The position numbers and the translations under genes are program-made. Source: Dehalococcoidia bacterium (GTDB lineage Bacteria; Chloroflexota; Dehalococcoidia; SAR202; UBA11138). From it: a DNA stretch of 26,596 nt. The stretch lies in assembly GCA_012270625.1 (NCBI GenBank), contig JAAXHZ010000047.1, positions 1 to 26,596 of the forward strand, read 5' to 3'. A model generated the notes under the pieces. It searched no databases. It was not told the DNA's origin and saw only the letters and a list, made by a program, of their open reading frames with translations. The stretch's first letter is position 1. Every line of letters begins with the position of its first letter. Positions 7,481 to 14,546 of the stretch are shown one piece after another.

Positions 7481-8626
7481 TTACCTCAAGCTGCGGAAGG
7501 CAGCGCGAATGTCTTCGGCGAGTAGCTGCGGCTCCTCTGCCGCGGCGAAGTGACCGCCGCTGGGCATCTCGGTGTAGCGGGCCAGGTTGTAGAACCGCTC
7601 GACCCACTCCCTGGGCGGATAGCTGATCTCGACCGGGAACTTGGCGAACGCCGTTGGGACTGTCACCTGGTTGTCCGGGGTTAGCTGCGATGGGGCCTTG
7701 CCGCTTTCGTAGTAGAGGCGGACCGACGAGCTTATCGTCTGCGTGGCCCAGTAGATCGTGAGGTGCGTGAGGAGCTCGTCCTTGCTGAAGCGCGATTCGA
7801 CGTCACCGCCGCAGTCGCTCCAGGTGCGCCACTTCTCTACTATCCATCCGGCCAGGCCCGCTGGCGAGTCGTTCAGGCCGTAGGAGAGAGTCTGCGGCTT
7901 GGTGCGGTGCTGATGCCCATAGGCGCCCTCGGCTTGCTGCCACCACTCGCGATGAGCAAGAAATTCTTTCTCTGCGTCGGAGAGCTGGCCTTCTGGTGGA
8001 ATTGGGGATCCACCTGAGGCGGCGGTAAGGTGGATTCCGCTCACAGTCTGGGGGAAGTTCAGTCCCAGCGTTGTGGTGACCTGCGCTCCCCAGTCCCCTC
8101 CCTGGGCGACGAAGTGATCGTATCCCAAGCCTTCGGTCATCAGTGTGTGCCACAGCTCGGCGATACGGATTGGGCTCATGCCGCGCTGCGTAGGCTTGTC
8201 AGAGAAGCCATATCCAGGCATGGACGGGGCGATCACGTCAAAGGAGTCAGAGGCGTCACCACCGTGGCTGGCGGGATCTGACAGTAGCGGGATGATCTTG
8301 AGCATCTCGATGAACGTGCTCGGCCATCCGTGCGTAATGACCAAGGGTATGGGGTCAGGTCCCTGTCCCTTGGCTTGGATGAAGTGGATGCCCAGCCCAT
8401 CGACATCGGCCCTGAAGTGGTCGAACTGGTTTATGCTCGCCTCCTGGGCTCGCCAATCGAACCCATCCTGCCAGTACTCGCATAGCTCGCGGATGTAGGC
8501 GAGGCTGGAGCCGTAGTCCCAATCTACGTCCACCAGTTCGTCGGGCCATCGGGTGCGGCTGAGTCGGTCTCTCAGGTCGTCGAGTACGTCGTCAGATATG
8601 TGTACTTCGTATGGCTGAATGTTCAT
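7481..8626 (-). CDS. Epoxide hydrolase, EHN-type alpha/beta hydrolase
   Basis: A 381-residue enzyme with the N-terminal EHN lid or extension domain (residues 1 to about 105; D-D-L-R-D-R-L...T-R-W-P-D) typical of microsomal-type epoxide hydrolases. An alpha/beta hydrolase core follows. Visible active-site elements are the oxyanion motif H99-G-W-P, the nucleophile Asp178 in Q-G-G-D-W-G, a C-terminal catalytic His359 in G-G-H-F, and candidate oxirane-activating tyrosines in R-L-Y-Y (near 305). It should hydrolyse an epoxide to a vicinal diol in the cytoplasm. The start on the reverse strand is ATG at 8626 with GGAGGATC about 5 bases upstream. The length is normal for the family. It is transcribed toward the small ORF at 7265 and is separated by 135 bp from the next reverse-strand gene, so it may have its own promoter. 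Confidence 0.92.
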   Translation of the reverse strand: MNIQPYEVHISDDVLDDLRDRLSRTRWPDELVDVDWDYGSSLAYIRELCEYWQDGFDWRAQEASINQFDHFRADVDGLGIHFIQAKGQGPDPIPLVITHGWPSTFIEMLKIIPLLSDPASHGGDASDSFDVIAPSMPGYGFSDKPTQRGMSPIRIAELWHTLMTEGLGYDHFVAQGGDWGAQVTTTLGLNFPQTVSGIHLTAASGGSPIPPEGQLSDAEKEFLAHREWWQQAEGAYGHQHRTKPQTLSYGLNDSPAGLAGWIVEKWRTWSDCGGDVESRFSKDELLTHLTIYWATQTISSSVRLYYESGKAPSQLTPDNQVTVPTAFAKFPVEISYPPREWVERFYNLARYTEMPSGGHFAAAEEPQLLAEDIRAAFRSLR

Positions 8627-8761
8627 TCAGGATCCTCCGCGGAGTCTTTAGGATGTGGGACTAGATAAGTCTCATATGGCGTTAGAGTCGGCGGCTGTTA
8701 TCAGCTCTGGCAGTGTAGTTGTTATAAGGTTCACCTAAGCTTTGGGTGGTGAGGTGAGTAG

Positions 8762-9613
8762 CTACTCCACTTCCAGATCATCTGACTTGAGCCGGTACCA
8801 GAACACTCTCCCCGAATCGATGATGTCCTGAACATCGCTGTGGACTCGTTCACCTACTACAGCGGCGAAAGCGGGCCTGCCGGTGAATCTCGTAAGGAGC
8901 CTCGAGTTGCGGACCGCCCTCGAGACGTCTCTTTCATGAACCGTAAAGGAGACCTCCGCCGTTATGTAACAGACCCCCTCTTTCGTCTCCGTAGCTTCCA
9001 TGGTGAGGTCGGCGTTTCGGAAGCTGTCGAGGAGATTTGATGGGATGCCAGACGTATCAGCCGAGTCTGTCATATCCCACAGATCGTCCTCGGTCAGAGT
9101 CCTTGCCAATCTAAGTCCCATGCTTCTAGCTATGCCGGCAACCTTCCCGATCGCCGCCGTTCTGGCGTGCCCACCTCTGATTACGGCAATGTCACGCCTG
9201 AGCTCCTTGAGTTCTGATTCATGCCTGGCTTGCCCGGCTTCTAGCTTAGCCTGCCCGGCTTCCAGTCTATCCTGTCCGGCCTCCAGTCTGGCCTGCCCGG
9301 CTTCTAGCCTGTCCAGTCTCTCTTCGTGCCTGGCCTGTCCGGCCTCCAGTCTGGCCTGTCCAGCTTCTAGCCTGTCCAGTCTCTCTTCGTGCCTGGCCTG
9401 TCCAGCTTCTAGTGCTTCGAGACGTTGGTTGGTGGCTTCCACGAACCGGTCCACCTTGGCTCCGAGTTCCCGCACCTCAGCAGTGAGGCGTGCCAGCTGC
9501 TCTGGCAGGTCCAGTATCTCCGGCGTGAGCAGGCGGGCGCGCAGGGCATCGACCCACTCGGGGTTTTCGTCGAGCAGGTGGAGCAGGTCCTGTATGGTGT
9601 TGATGGTAGCCAT
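8762..9613 (-). CDS. Coiled-coil protein with C-terminal PD-(D/E)XK-like domain ('chordopoxvirus fusion'-type)
   Basis: A 283-residue protein. After a helical N-terminus (1-55) comes a regular coiled coil (about 56-140) built from heptads such as L-E-A-G-Q-A-R with variants H-E-E-R-L-D-R. The C-terminal domain (about 150-283) resembles PD-(D/E)XK-like domains seen after such coiled coils in bacteria and archaea (DUF3782-like), with acidic residues A-D202-L-T-M-E-A and A-E220-V-S, and D-V-S-R-A-V-R-N-S. The expected catalytic Lys after the second acid is not obvious (Ser instead), so nuclease activity is uncertain. Automated annotation often calls such proteins 'chordopoxvirus fusion protein', which is not informative. 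The promoter is probably an extended -10 at 9637-9645. The neighbour is a Uma2 nuclease on the same strand. Confidence 0.75.
   Translation of the reverse strand: MATINTIQDLLHLLDENPEWVDALRARLLTPEILDLPEQLARLTAEVRELGAKVDRFVEATNQRLEALEAGQARHEERLDRLEAGQARLEAGQARHEERLDRLEAGQARLEAGQDRLEAGQAKLEAGQARHESELKELRRDIAVIRGGHARTAAIGKVAGIARSMGLRLARTLTEDDLWDMTDSADTSGIPSNLLDSFRNADLTMEATETKEGVCYITAEVSFTVHERDVSRAVRNSRLLTRFTGRPAFAAVVGERVHSDVQDIIDSGRVFWYRLKSDDLEVE
9301..9403. repeat. Exact 40-bp direct repeat inside the coiled-coil gene
   Basis: Bases 9301-9340 are identical to 9364-9403, offset 63 bp, which is 21 codons or three heptads. They encode L-E-A-G-Q-A-R...H-E-E-R-L-D-R-L units. This is an in-frame internal duplication that could change copy number by slippage. 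Confidence 0.85.
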
Positions 9614-9636
9614 GTGCGTATCTTGAGATCGGAGTA

Positions 9637-9645
9637 ATTATAGCA
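9637..9645 (-). promoter_or_regulatory. Extended -10 promoter for the coiled-coil gene
   Basis: On the reverse strand the sequence reads TGCTATAAT, a perfect TATAAT with the TGn extension. No convincing -35 box lies upstream. Transcription would start about 15-20 bases before the ATG at 9613, so the leader is very short and lacks a clear Shine-Dalgarno sequence. Confidence 0.5.
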
Positions 9646-9692
9646 AGGTGGAGCTCAAGGGTGGTGTTGGAGCGACGGCGCTGGAACTTACG

Positions 9693-10232
9693 TTAGAAAA
9701 TCTCGGCCACGCTGATGCCGAAGCCCTCGAGGGTTGGCGAAGTTATGTTGTCGCCTTCTGTGTAAGTCTCGTCTATCTCAAACGTGCCGGCTCGAAGGAG
9801 CATTACCCAGACTATATGGTTTGTAGGATCGACGATCCAATACTCCCTCACGCCATGCGCGGCATATAGCTCGCGCTTGTCTCGCCAGTCTCGCCTCGAC
9901 GATGAGGGTGAGAGTATCTCGACTATAAGGTCTGCCGCTCCTTGGATGTTGGCCGGGGTTATGATGTGCTCTCGTTCCTTGGAAATGAACAGCAGATCTG
10001 GCTGAACCACGTCCGTGTCGGTAAACAGGACATCGAACGGAGCATGAAAAAACCATCCCAGATCGTTCTCATCTATGAAGGAGAACATCCGGAATCCGAT
10101 CCTCACACTGGCTGTCTGGTGGTCTGTGTTCGGTGATCCGACCAATATCAACTCCCCATCAAGAAGTTCGTAGCGCTCGTCACCTTCCAAGTTTGCATAG
10201 TCCTGGTAGGTCAGCCTGGGTGTAGTGACCAT
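9693..10232 (-). CDS. Uma2 family endonuclease (DUF820, PD-(D/E)XK fold)
   Basis: A 179-residue Uma2/DUF820 protein. It begins with a short lead into the hallmark Y-E-L-L-D-G-E-L (residues 21-28). Nuclease-fold positions follow: Q-P-D79-L, V-E105-I-L-S-P-S and D-K119-R-E-L-Y-A-A-H-G-V-R-E-Y-W-I-V-D-P. These proteins are abundant in Cyanobacteria and Chloroflexota; a restriction-endonuclease-like fold is established, but the biological target is mostly unknown. The start is ATG at 10232 on the reverse strand, with AGGAGG six bases upstream, an ideal site. An extended -10 (TGGTATAAT) lies just before it. All fold-defining residues are present, so the gene looks intact. It shares its divergent control region with the CoA-transferase at 10354. 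Confidence 0.9.
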   Translation of the reverse strand: MVTTPRLTYQDYANLEGDERYELLDGELILVGSPNTDHQTASVRIGFRMFSFIDENDLGWFFHAPFDVLFTDTDVVQPDLLFISKEREHIITPANIQGAADLIVEILSPSSSRRDWRDKRELYAAHGVREYWIVDPTNHIVWVMLLRAGTFEIDETYTEGDNITSPTLEGFGISVAEIF

Positions 10233-10247
10233 GTTCGACCTCCTGAT

Positions 10248-10268
10248 CTGGTGTATGGATTATACCAG
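10248..10268 (-). promoter_or_regulatory. Extended -10 promoter within a hairpin/operator, upstream of Uma2
   Basis: The reverse strand reads TGGTATAAT over 10267-10259, a consensus -10 with TGn extension. It is embedded in an inverted repeat, CTGGTGTA (10248-10255) and TATACCAG (10261-10268), one mismatch with a five-base loop. A -35 match is poor. The symmetry over the -10 could be a repressor site. Confidence 0.45.
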
Positions 10269-10353
10269 TGTGGTGCGAGCGCCCTGAGTCGTGTTGTGCC
10301 TAGTATGGCAAACCTTTAGTATTGCGTCTGACTTTCTGGGAAGGATGATTCTC

Positions 10354-11562
10354 ATGGGCGCGCTTAGCGACATTACTGTACTTGACATGTCCCGGATTCT
10401 GGCGGGGCCTTTTGGGACGCAGATCTTGGCGGACTTGGGGGCGACGGTCTGGAAGATCGAATCTCCCTGGGGGGACGACACACGAAGCTGGGGACCTCCG
10501 TTCGTGGGTACGGAGAGCGCATACTACCTCTCGGCGAACCGGGGCAAGAAGAGCCTGATCGTCAACCTGAGAGACCAGAAAGGTCAGGAGATCATCCGAG
10601 GGCTTGCCCAGCGGGCCGACATCTTGGTGGAGAACTTCCGTGTAGGCAACCTCGCGCGGTATGGGCTGGACTACGAATCGGTCTCGAAGATCAACCCGCA
10701 GATCATCTACGCCTCGGTCACGGGCTTTGGGCAGACCGGGCCTCGCGCGACTGAGCCTGGCTACGATGCCGCGCTCCAGGGTATGACCGGCATCATGAGC
10801 GTTACGGGAGAGGCCGACGGCCGGCCGACTAAAGTCGGGGTGGCTTGGATAGACATCTTGACAGGGCTGAACTCGACAATCGGAATCCTGGCTGCGCTTC
10901 ACGAGCGCAAACTGAGCGGCAGGGGACAGCACGTGGACGTGTCGCTGTTCGACGTGGGGATAGCTTCGATGGCGAATCTGGCGCAGAGCTTCCTGGCGAC
11001 CAACGAAGCTCCAGGTCGAATCGGCAACGCACACCCGCAGGTGGTGCCGTACCAGGACTTCGAGGCGTCGGACGAGTTCTTCATGCTGGCCGCGAACAAC
11101 GACGACCAGTTTCGGCGGCTGTGTGACGTGGTCGGGCTGCCTGAGCTGCCGGACGATGAGCGGTTCGTGGACAACGCCGCGCGGGTCGCCCACAGGGAAC
11201 TGCTCGCGTCTATGTTAAACGACAAGATCACGCATAACACTCGGGAACACTGGCTGGACGCCCTCCAGGAGGCGGGCATAACGGTCACTTCGATCAACAC
11301 GATCGCCGACGCATTCGAGGACCCGCAAGCGAAGGCGCGGAATGCGATCTGGGAGGTGGACCATCCCTCGCTGGGCAGCGTAGAACTGCTGGGCAGCGCG
11401 CTTCAGCACCTGAGCCGAACTCCGGCAGCGCCTCAGAGTCACCCGCCGCTGCTGGGAGAGCACACTGAAGAAGTGCTGCGCGAGACACTAAGGCTGTCGA
11501 ACTCGGAGATCGAGGCGCTTCTGAACGACGGTGTAGTTCGAGGAGTGAGTAAAGAGGAGTGA
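10354..11562 (+). CDS. Family III CoA-transferase (CaiB/BaiF) with intact catalytic Asp
   Basis: A 402-residue class III CoA-transferase. The N-terminus has V-L-D-M-S-R-I-L-A-G-P-F-G and A-D-L-G-A-T-V-W-K-I-E, followed by L-V-E-N-F-R, S-V-T-G-F-G-Q-T-G-P and G-R-G-Q-H-V-D-V-S. Counting back from I-L-A-A-L puts the nucleophilic Asp at residue 167 (W-I-D-I-L-T-G), nearly the same number as Asp169 of formyl-CoA transferase, so this copy should be active. The start is ATG 10354, with GGGAAGGA about 8 bases upstream; an ATG at 10345 overlaps that ribosome site and is less likely. It ends in TGA, overlapping the GTG of the fused CoA-transferase by two bases (GTGA), within a 14-bp tandem duplication. 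Substrate unknown. Confidence 0.92.
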   Translation: MGALSDITVLDMSRILAGPFGTQILADLGATVWKIESPWGDDTRSWGPPFVGTESAYYLSANRGKKSLIVNLRDQKGQEIIRGLAQRADILVENFRVGNLARYGLDYESVSKINPQIIYASVTGFGQTGPRATEPGYDAALQGMTGIMSVTGEADGRPTKVGVAWIDILTGLNSTIGILAALHERKLSGRGQHVDVSLFDVGIASMANLAQSFLATNEAPGRIGNAHPQVVPYQDFEASDEFFMLAANNDDQFRRLCDVVGLPELPDDERFVDNAARVAHRELLASMLNDKITHNTREHWLDALQEAGITVTSINTIADAFEDPQAKARNAIWEVDHPSLGSVELLGSALQHLSRTPAAPQSHPPLLGEHTEEVLRETLRLSNSEIEALLNDGVVRGVSKEE

Positions 11563-11568
11563 GTAAAG
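11541..11568 (+). repeat. Perfect 14-bp tandem duplication at the stop/start junction
   Basis: AGGAGTGAGTAAAG occurs twice head to tail (11541-11554 and 11555-11568). Each copy contains an SD-like AGGAG and a GTG. The first copy encodes the last residues of the upstream protein (V-S-K-E-E); the second supplies the GTG at 11559 of the downstream one. The duplication therefore set the present overlap between the two genes. Confidence 0.85.
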
Positions 11569-14069
11569 AGAGTCAGCAAGATGGAGGACGGGAGGCTCTC
11601 ACTCCTCGTTCCTATCTTCTCACTCCTATCCAAGACATCAGGGTAGTTGAGGTCGCTGAGGGCGTCGCAGGACCATTCTGTGGACGGATGCTCGCCGCGT
11701 TCGGCGCAGACGTAATCAAGGTCGAACCGGCTCCGAACGGCGACCGGACACGCGCCTCGGAGCCTCGTCTGCCGGGCGTGAAGAAGTCCGAAGCGAGCAC
11801 GCTTTTTCTGCACCTCAACATGGGAAAGCGGAGCGTCGTACTCGACAGACGATCTGACGATGACGTTTCAGCGCTTCGACGGCTGCTGGGGTCTGCTGAC
11901 GTGGTGATCGAGGACTGGAGCTCGGGCGCAAGGTCCGAGATGGGGATTGACGCCATCCTCGCGTCGAGGCCGGGCCTTATCGATCTGTCACTCACGCCGT
12001 TCGGTACGGACGGGCCATATTCGGATTGGCGTACCACCCCGCTCGTGAGCCTTGCGCTCGGGGGATTTCTGTACCTGTCTGGAGACGAAGAACGTGAGCC
12101 GCTGATGATCCCCGGCTTCCAGTCCGAGTACATGGCCGGGCTGCACGGGTACGCGGGGGTGATGATCGCGCTGTGGAAGCGGACGTCCATGAATATCGGG
12201 GGCAGGGTCGAGGTCTCGGAGATAGAGTCTCTGGCCGCGCTGCACCAGTTCACAACGGTCATGCACACGTACAGCGGACTCGTGCGCAGCAGACACGGCG
12301 CGAGGTGGGAGAACAAGGGACCATACGGTCGGTACCCGATTACGGTGCTTCCGTGCAAAGACGGCTACGTGGCGTTCGCTGTCTCGACCGAGGGGCAGTG
12401 GGATCTGCTGTTCCCGATGGTCGGACGCGCCGACCTCCTGAACGAGCCTCGATTCGAGACATTCATCGAGCGACGGGAGCACGCCGATGAGATCGACGCG
12501 ATCCTCATAGATTGGATGAAGGACAAGACGCGCGCCGATGTGTTCGAGTACGCGGCGGGCACATGGTCGGAGCCGGTGTCGCCTCTCCTCGACATCGGCG
12601 AGGTGCTGGCAGACAGGCAGCTTGCTCACAGGGAGTTGTTTGCGGAGATCGACCACCCGGACGCGGGTACGCTCAGGTATCCGACCGTGCCGTTCAAGAT
12701 GAGCGTGTCGGAGCCGAGGTTCGGGCGTGCGCCGCGGCTGGGGGAGCACACAGACGAAGCGCTGCGACATGTCACTCCTCCTCTGGCGGCAGAAGGCTGG
12801 GATGAGGGGGAATCCGTCGCTCACTCTGACCCTCTCACGCCGCGGCGCATCCATGACCAGAGGGAACCGCGGGCAGGTGAGCCACCACACCAACCTCTGG
12901 AAGATGTTCGAGTGCTGGACCTGACTCGGGTTTGGGCGGGGCCGCTGGCCACGCGCATCCTCGGCGACTTCGGCGCGGAGGTCATCAAGATCAGCGACCC
13001 GCGCGTTCCCATAGACAGGACGTCGGGAACGAGCAACAAGCTCAACCGCAACAAGCTCAGCCTGGCGCTGAGGCTCGACCACGAGAAAGGACGGGAGTTG
13101 TTCCTGGAGCTCGTGGCAGCGTCGGACGTGGTGGTCGAGAACTTCCGTCCGAGGGTGATGCGCAACTTCGGGCTGACATACGAGCGGTTGCGTGAGGCGC
13201 GACCGGACATAGTTATGTGCTCGATGCCTGGCTTCGGCGCCACGGGCGAGTACGCGGACTACCCGGCGTTCGGGCCATCGGTGGAGGCGATGACTGGGCT
13301 GCCAAGCATGATGGGCTACGAGGGAGGCGAGCCGAGGACGTCGTCGCTGGCGTTTCCTGACCCCGTGGCGGCTCTGAACTCAGTGGCGGCGATCATGACC
13401 GCGCTCCATCATCGCAGACACACTGGCGAAGGGCAGTTCATCGACCTCGCGCTCACCGAAGGCCCGATCTGCCAGATCGGAGAGCGCATAGCAGCGTACT
13501 CGCTGACTGGATACCAGCCTCAGAGGGTCGGCAACTCGCATCCGGTCCACACTCCATATGGGGTGTATCCAGCGGCAGGGGATGACAACTGGGTGGCGAT
13601 CTGCGTCCAATCCGACGCGGAGTGGAGGAAGCTGTGTGGGCTGATGGGCAGACCGGAGCTGGCGCAGGATAGGAGATTCAGGGACGAGCGCGTGCGTCGA
13701 AGCAACCGGGAAGAAGTGGACGCATTGGTCTCGGAGTGGAGTCGCGCGCTCGATGGGGAGCACGTAGCTATGTCAGCACAGTCGGCTGGAATCGCGGCTG
13801 GCAGAGTCGCGAAGAACTGGCAGATGCTGGATGACGTCCATCTGAACGCGCGTGAATTCTTCGTGGAGCTGGTGGAGCCGGACGTAGGACGCAAGAAGTA
13901 TCCAGGACAGGCGATAGTAATGGCAGAGCTTCACAAGTCGGACTGGCGGGCTTCGGCGCGGCTGGGGGAACACTCGGAGCAGACCCTGAGCGACATCCTG
14001 GGTATGTCATGTCGGCAGATCAAGAAGCTGGAAGGCGACGGTACAATCGGAATCTTCAGAGAGGACTGA
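11559..14069 (+). CDS. Double family III CoA-transferase, two domains fused
   Basis: An 836-residue protein, twice the normal length, with two complete CaiB/BaiF domains. Domain 1 (about 28-400) has I-R-V-V-E-V-A-E-G-V-A-G-P-F and K-V-E-P; domain 2 (about 448-836) has V-R-V-L-D-L-T-R-V-W-A-G-P, V-V-V-E-N-F-R-P and H-T-G-E-G-Q-F-I-D. The catalytic position is Glu190 in domain 1 (Q-S-E-Y-M-A-G) and Asp601 in domain 2 (F-P-D-P-V). Domain 2 is therefore predicted to be catalytic and domain 1 structural, a covalent version of a two-subunit enzyme. The start is GTG 11559, overlapping the upstream stop. The interdomain linker (about 404-445) is low-complexity, and its DNA matches the interspersed repeat family, suggesting fusion across a repeat. 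The biotinyl carrier gene follows 12 bp downstream. Confidence 0.88.
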   Translation: MSKESQQDGGREALTPRSYLLTPIQDIRVVEVAEGVAGPFCGRMLAAFGADVIKVEPAPNGDRTRASEPRLPGVKKSEASTLFLHLNMGKRSVVLDRRSDDDVSALRRLLGSADVVIEDWSSGARSEMGIDAILASRPGLIDLSLTPFGTDGPYSDWRTTPLVSLALGGFLYLSGDEEREPLMIPGFQSEYMAGLHGYAGVMIALWKRTSMNIGGRVEVSEIESLAALHQFTTVMHTYSGLVRSRHGARWENKGPYGRYPITVLPCKDGYVAFAVSTEGQWDLLFPMVGRADLLNEPRFETFIERREHADEIDAILIDWMKDKTRADVFEYAAGTWSEPVSPLLDIGEVLADRQLAHRELFAEIDHPDAGTLRYPTVPFKMSVSEPRFGRAPRLGEHTDEALRHVTPPLAAEGWDEGESVAHSDPLTPRRIHDQREPRAGEPPHQPLEDVRVLDLTRVWAGPLATRILGDFGAEVIKISDPRVPIDRTSGTSNKLNRNKLSLALRLDHEKGRELFLELVAASDVVVENFRPRVMRNFGLTYERLREARPDIVMCSMPGFGATGEYADYPAFGPSVEAMTGLPSMMGYEGGEPRTSSLAFPDPVAALNSVAAIMTALHHRRHTGEGQFIDLALTEGPICQIGERIAAYSLTGYQPQRVGNSHPVHTPYGVYPAAGDDNWVAICVQSDAEWRKLCGLMGRPELAQDRRFRDERVRRSNREEVDALVSEWSRALDGEHVAMSAQSAGIAAGRVAKNWQMLDDVHLNAREFFVELVEPDVGRKKYPGQAIVMAELHKSDWRASARLGEHSEQTLSDILGMSCRQIKKLEGDGTIGIFRED
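12791..12845. repeat. Interspersed repeat copy read as the fusion linker
   Basis: AGAAGGCTGGGATGAGGGG (12791-12809) matches the reverse complement of 20927-20945 (AGAAGGCCAGGATGAGGGG) at 17 of 19 bases. CTCACTCTGACCCTCTC at 12820 onward resembles the opposite arm of the same element family. It is translated in frame between the two CoA-transferase domains. Confidence 0.6.
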
Positions 14070-14081
14070 GGTGAGACTACA

Positions 14082-14315
14082 TTGGCGGACGTAATCATTC
14101 ACTCGCCCATGACCGGTCGGGTCATAGAGGTGCTGGTGGCCGATGGCGACGAGGTCGGCGCTGGGGATGTGGTGGTGGTGATCGAGTCGATGAAGATGGA
14201 GAACGAGGTTATCTGCGACGTGAACGGCTCGGTATCGGTCGTTCACGTAGAGGAGGAGCAGGCGGTGTCGGAGGGGGACAGGCTGGTGGAGGTGGAGGCA
14301 GCGCAGGGCCAGTAA
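14082..14315 (+). CDS. Stand-alone biotinyl (BCCP-type) carrier protein
   Basis: A 77-residue biotinyl domain protein. The hallmark E-S-M-K38-M-E is present, with Lys38 the biotinylation site. The surrounding hammerhead sequence (S-P-M-T-G-R-V-I-E-V, G-D-E-V-G-A-G-D) is that of acetyl/propionyl-CoA carboxylase and decarboxylase carrier domains. The frame begins with TTG at 14082, preceded by GAGGTGAG six bases upstream; the next ATG (codon 10) would remove the first strand of the domain, so TTG is preferred. It lies 12 bp after the CoA-transferase fusion. The matching biotin carboxylase is 5.2 kb away at 19482 and lacks its own carrier domain, and no carboxyltransferase is in the window. Probable role: carrying CO2 as carboxybiotin for an acyl-CoA carboxylase. 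Confidence 0.9.
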   Translation: MADVIIHSPMTGRVIEVLVADGDEVGAGDVVVVIESMKMENEVICDVNGSVSVVHVEEEQAVSEGDRLVEVEAAQGQ

Positions 14316-14350
14316 CAGTTAAGTCGGAGCCAGTCCGAAAAGCCAAGTGT

Positions 14351-14531
14351 TCCCTTTCCCTTTGGGCTTACAAGGGTAGGTAAACACATGCACAGACAAG
14401 CTCAAACCTCAATCAACATACTCCCTCTCCCTCTGGGCTGATAGGAGTAGGCAAATGTGTACAGACAAGCATGAGTACACTTACTAACAAACTCCCTCTC
14501 CCTCTGGGAGAGGGTTGGGGTGAGGGTGACT
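14351..14531. repeat. Cluster of three palindrome-type repeats at 71-bp period
   Basis: This is the non-coding stretch between the carrier protein and the LRR gene. Related units begin at 14351 (TCCCTTTCCCTTTGGGCT), 14422 (TCCCTCTCCCTCTGGGCT) and 14493 (TCCCTCTCCCTCTGGGAG), exactly 71 bp apart. The first two also share GTAGG and ACAGACAAGC further on. The third continues into GAGAGGGTTGGGGTGAGGGTGA, the full palindromic element seen elsewhere in the window. It lies where two genes converge and may act as a bidirectional terminator. Confidence 0.75.
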
Positions 14532-14546
14532 GATGCTGCTTCACTC

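Noticed and set aside
7335..7553. 72-codon ORF overlapping the small ORF at 7265
   Set aside because: It has no ribosome site and runs into the antisense of the epoxide hydrolase; it is mentioned only as a possible shifted continuation of the small ORF.
9215..9420. Regularly repeated short DNA units that could suggest a CRISPR array
   Set aside because: The units are in-frame coding repeats of heptads with no unique spacers of constant length, and no cas genes are near apart from a lone Cas4-like nuclease 16 kb away.
9000..9626. Long plus-strand ORF rich in Ser, Leu, Ala, Cys and Pro repeats
   Set aside because: It is the antisense shadow of the coiled-coil gene's heptad repeats; the reverse-strand frame has recognisable N- and C-terminal domains and a promoter.
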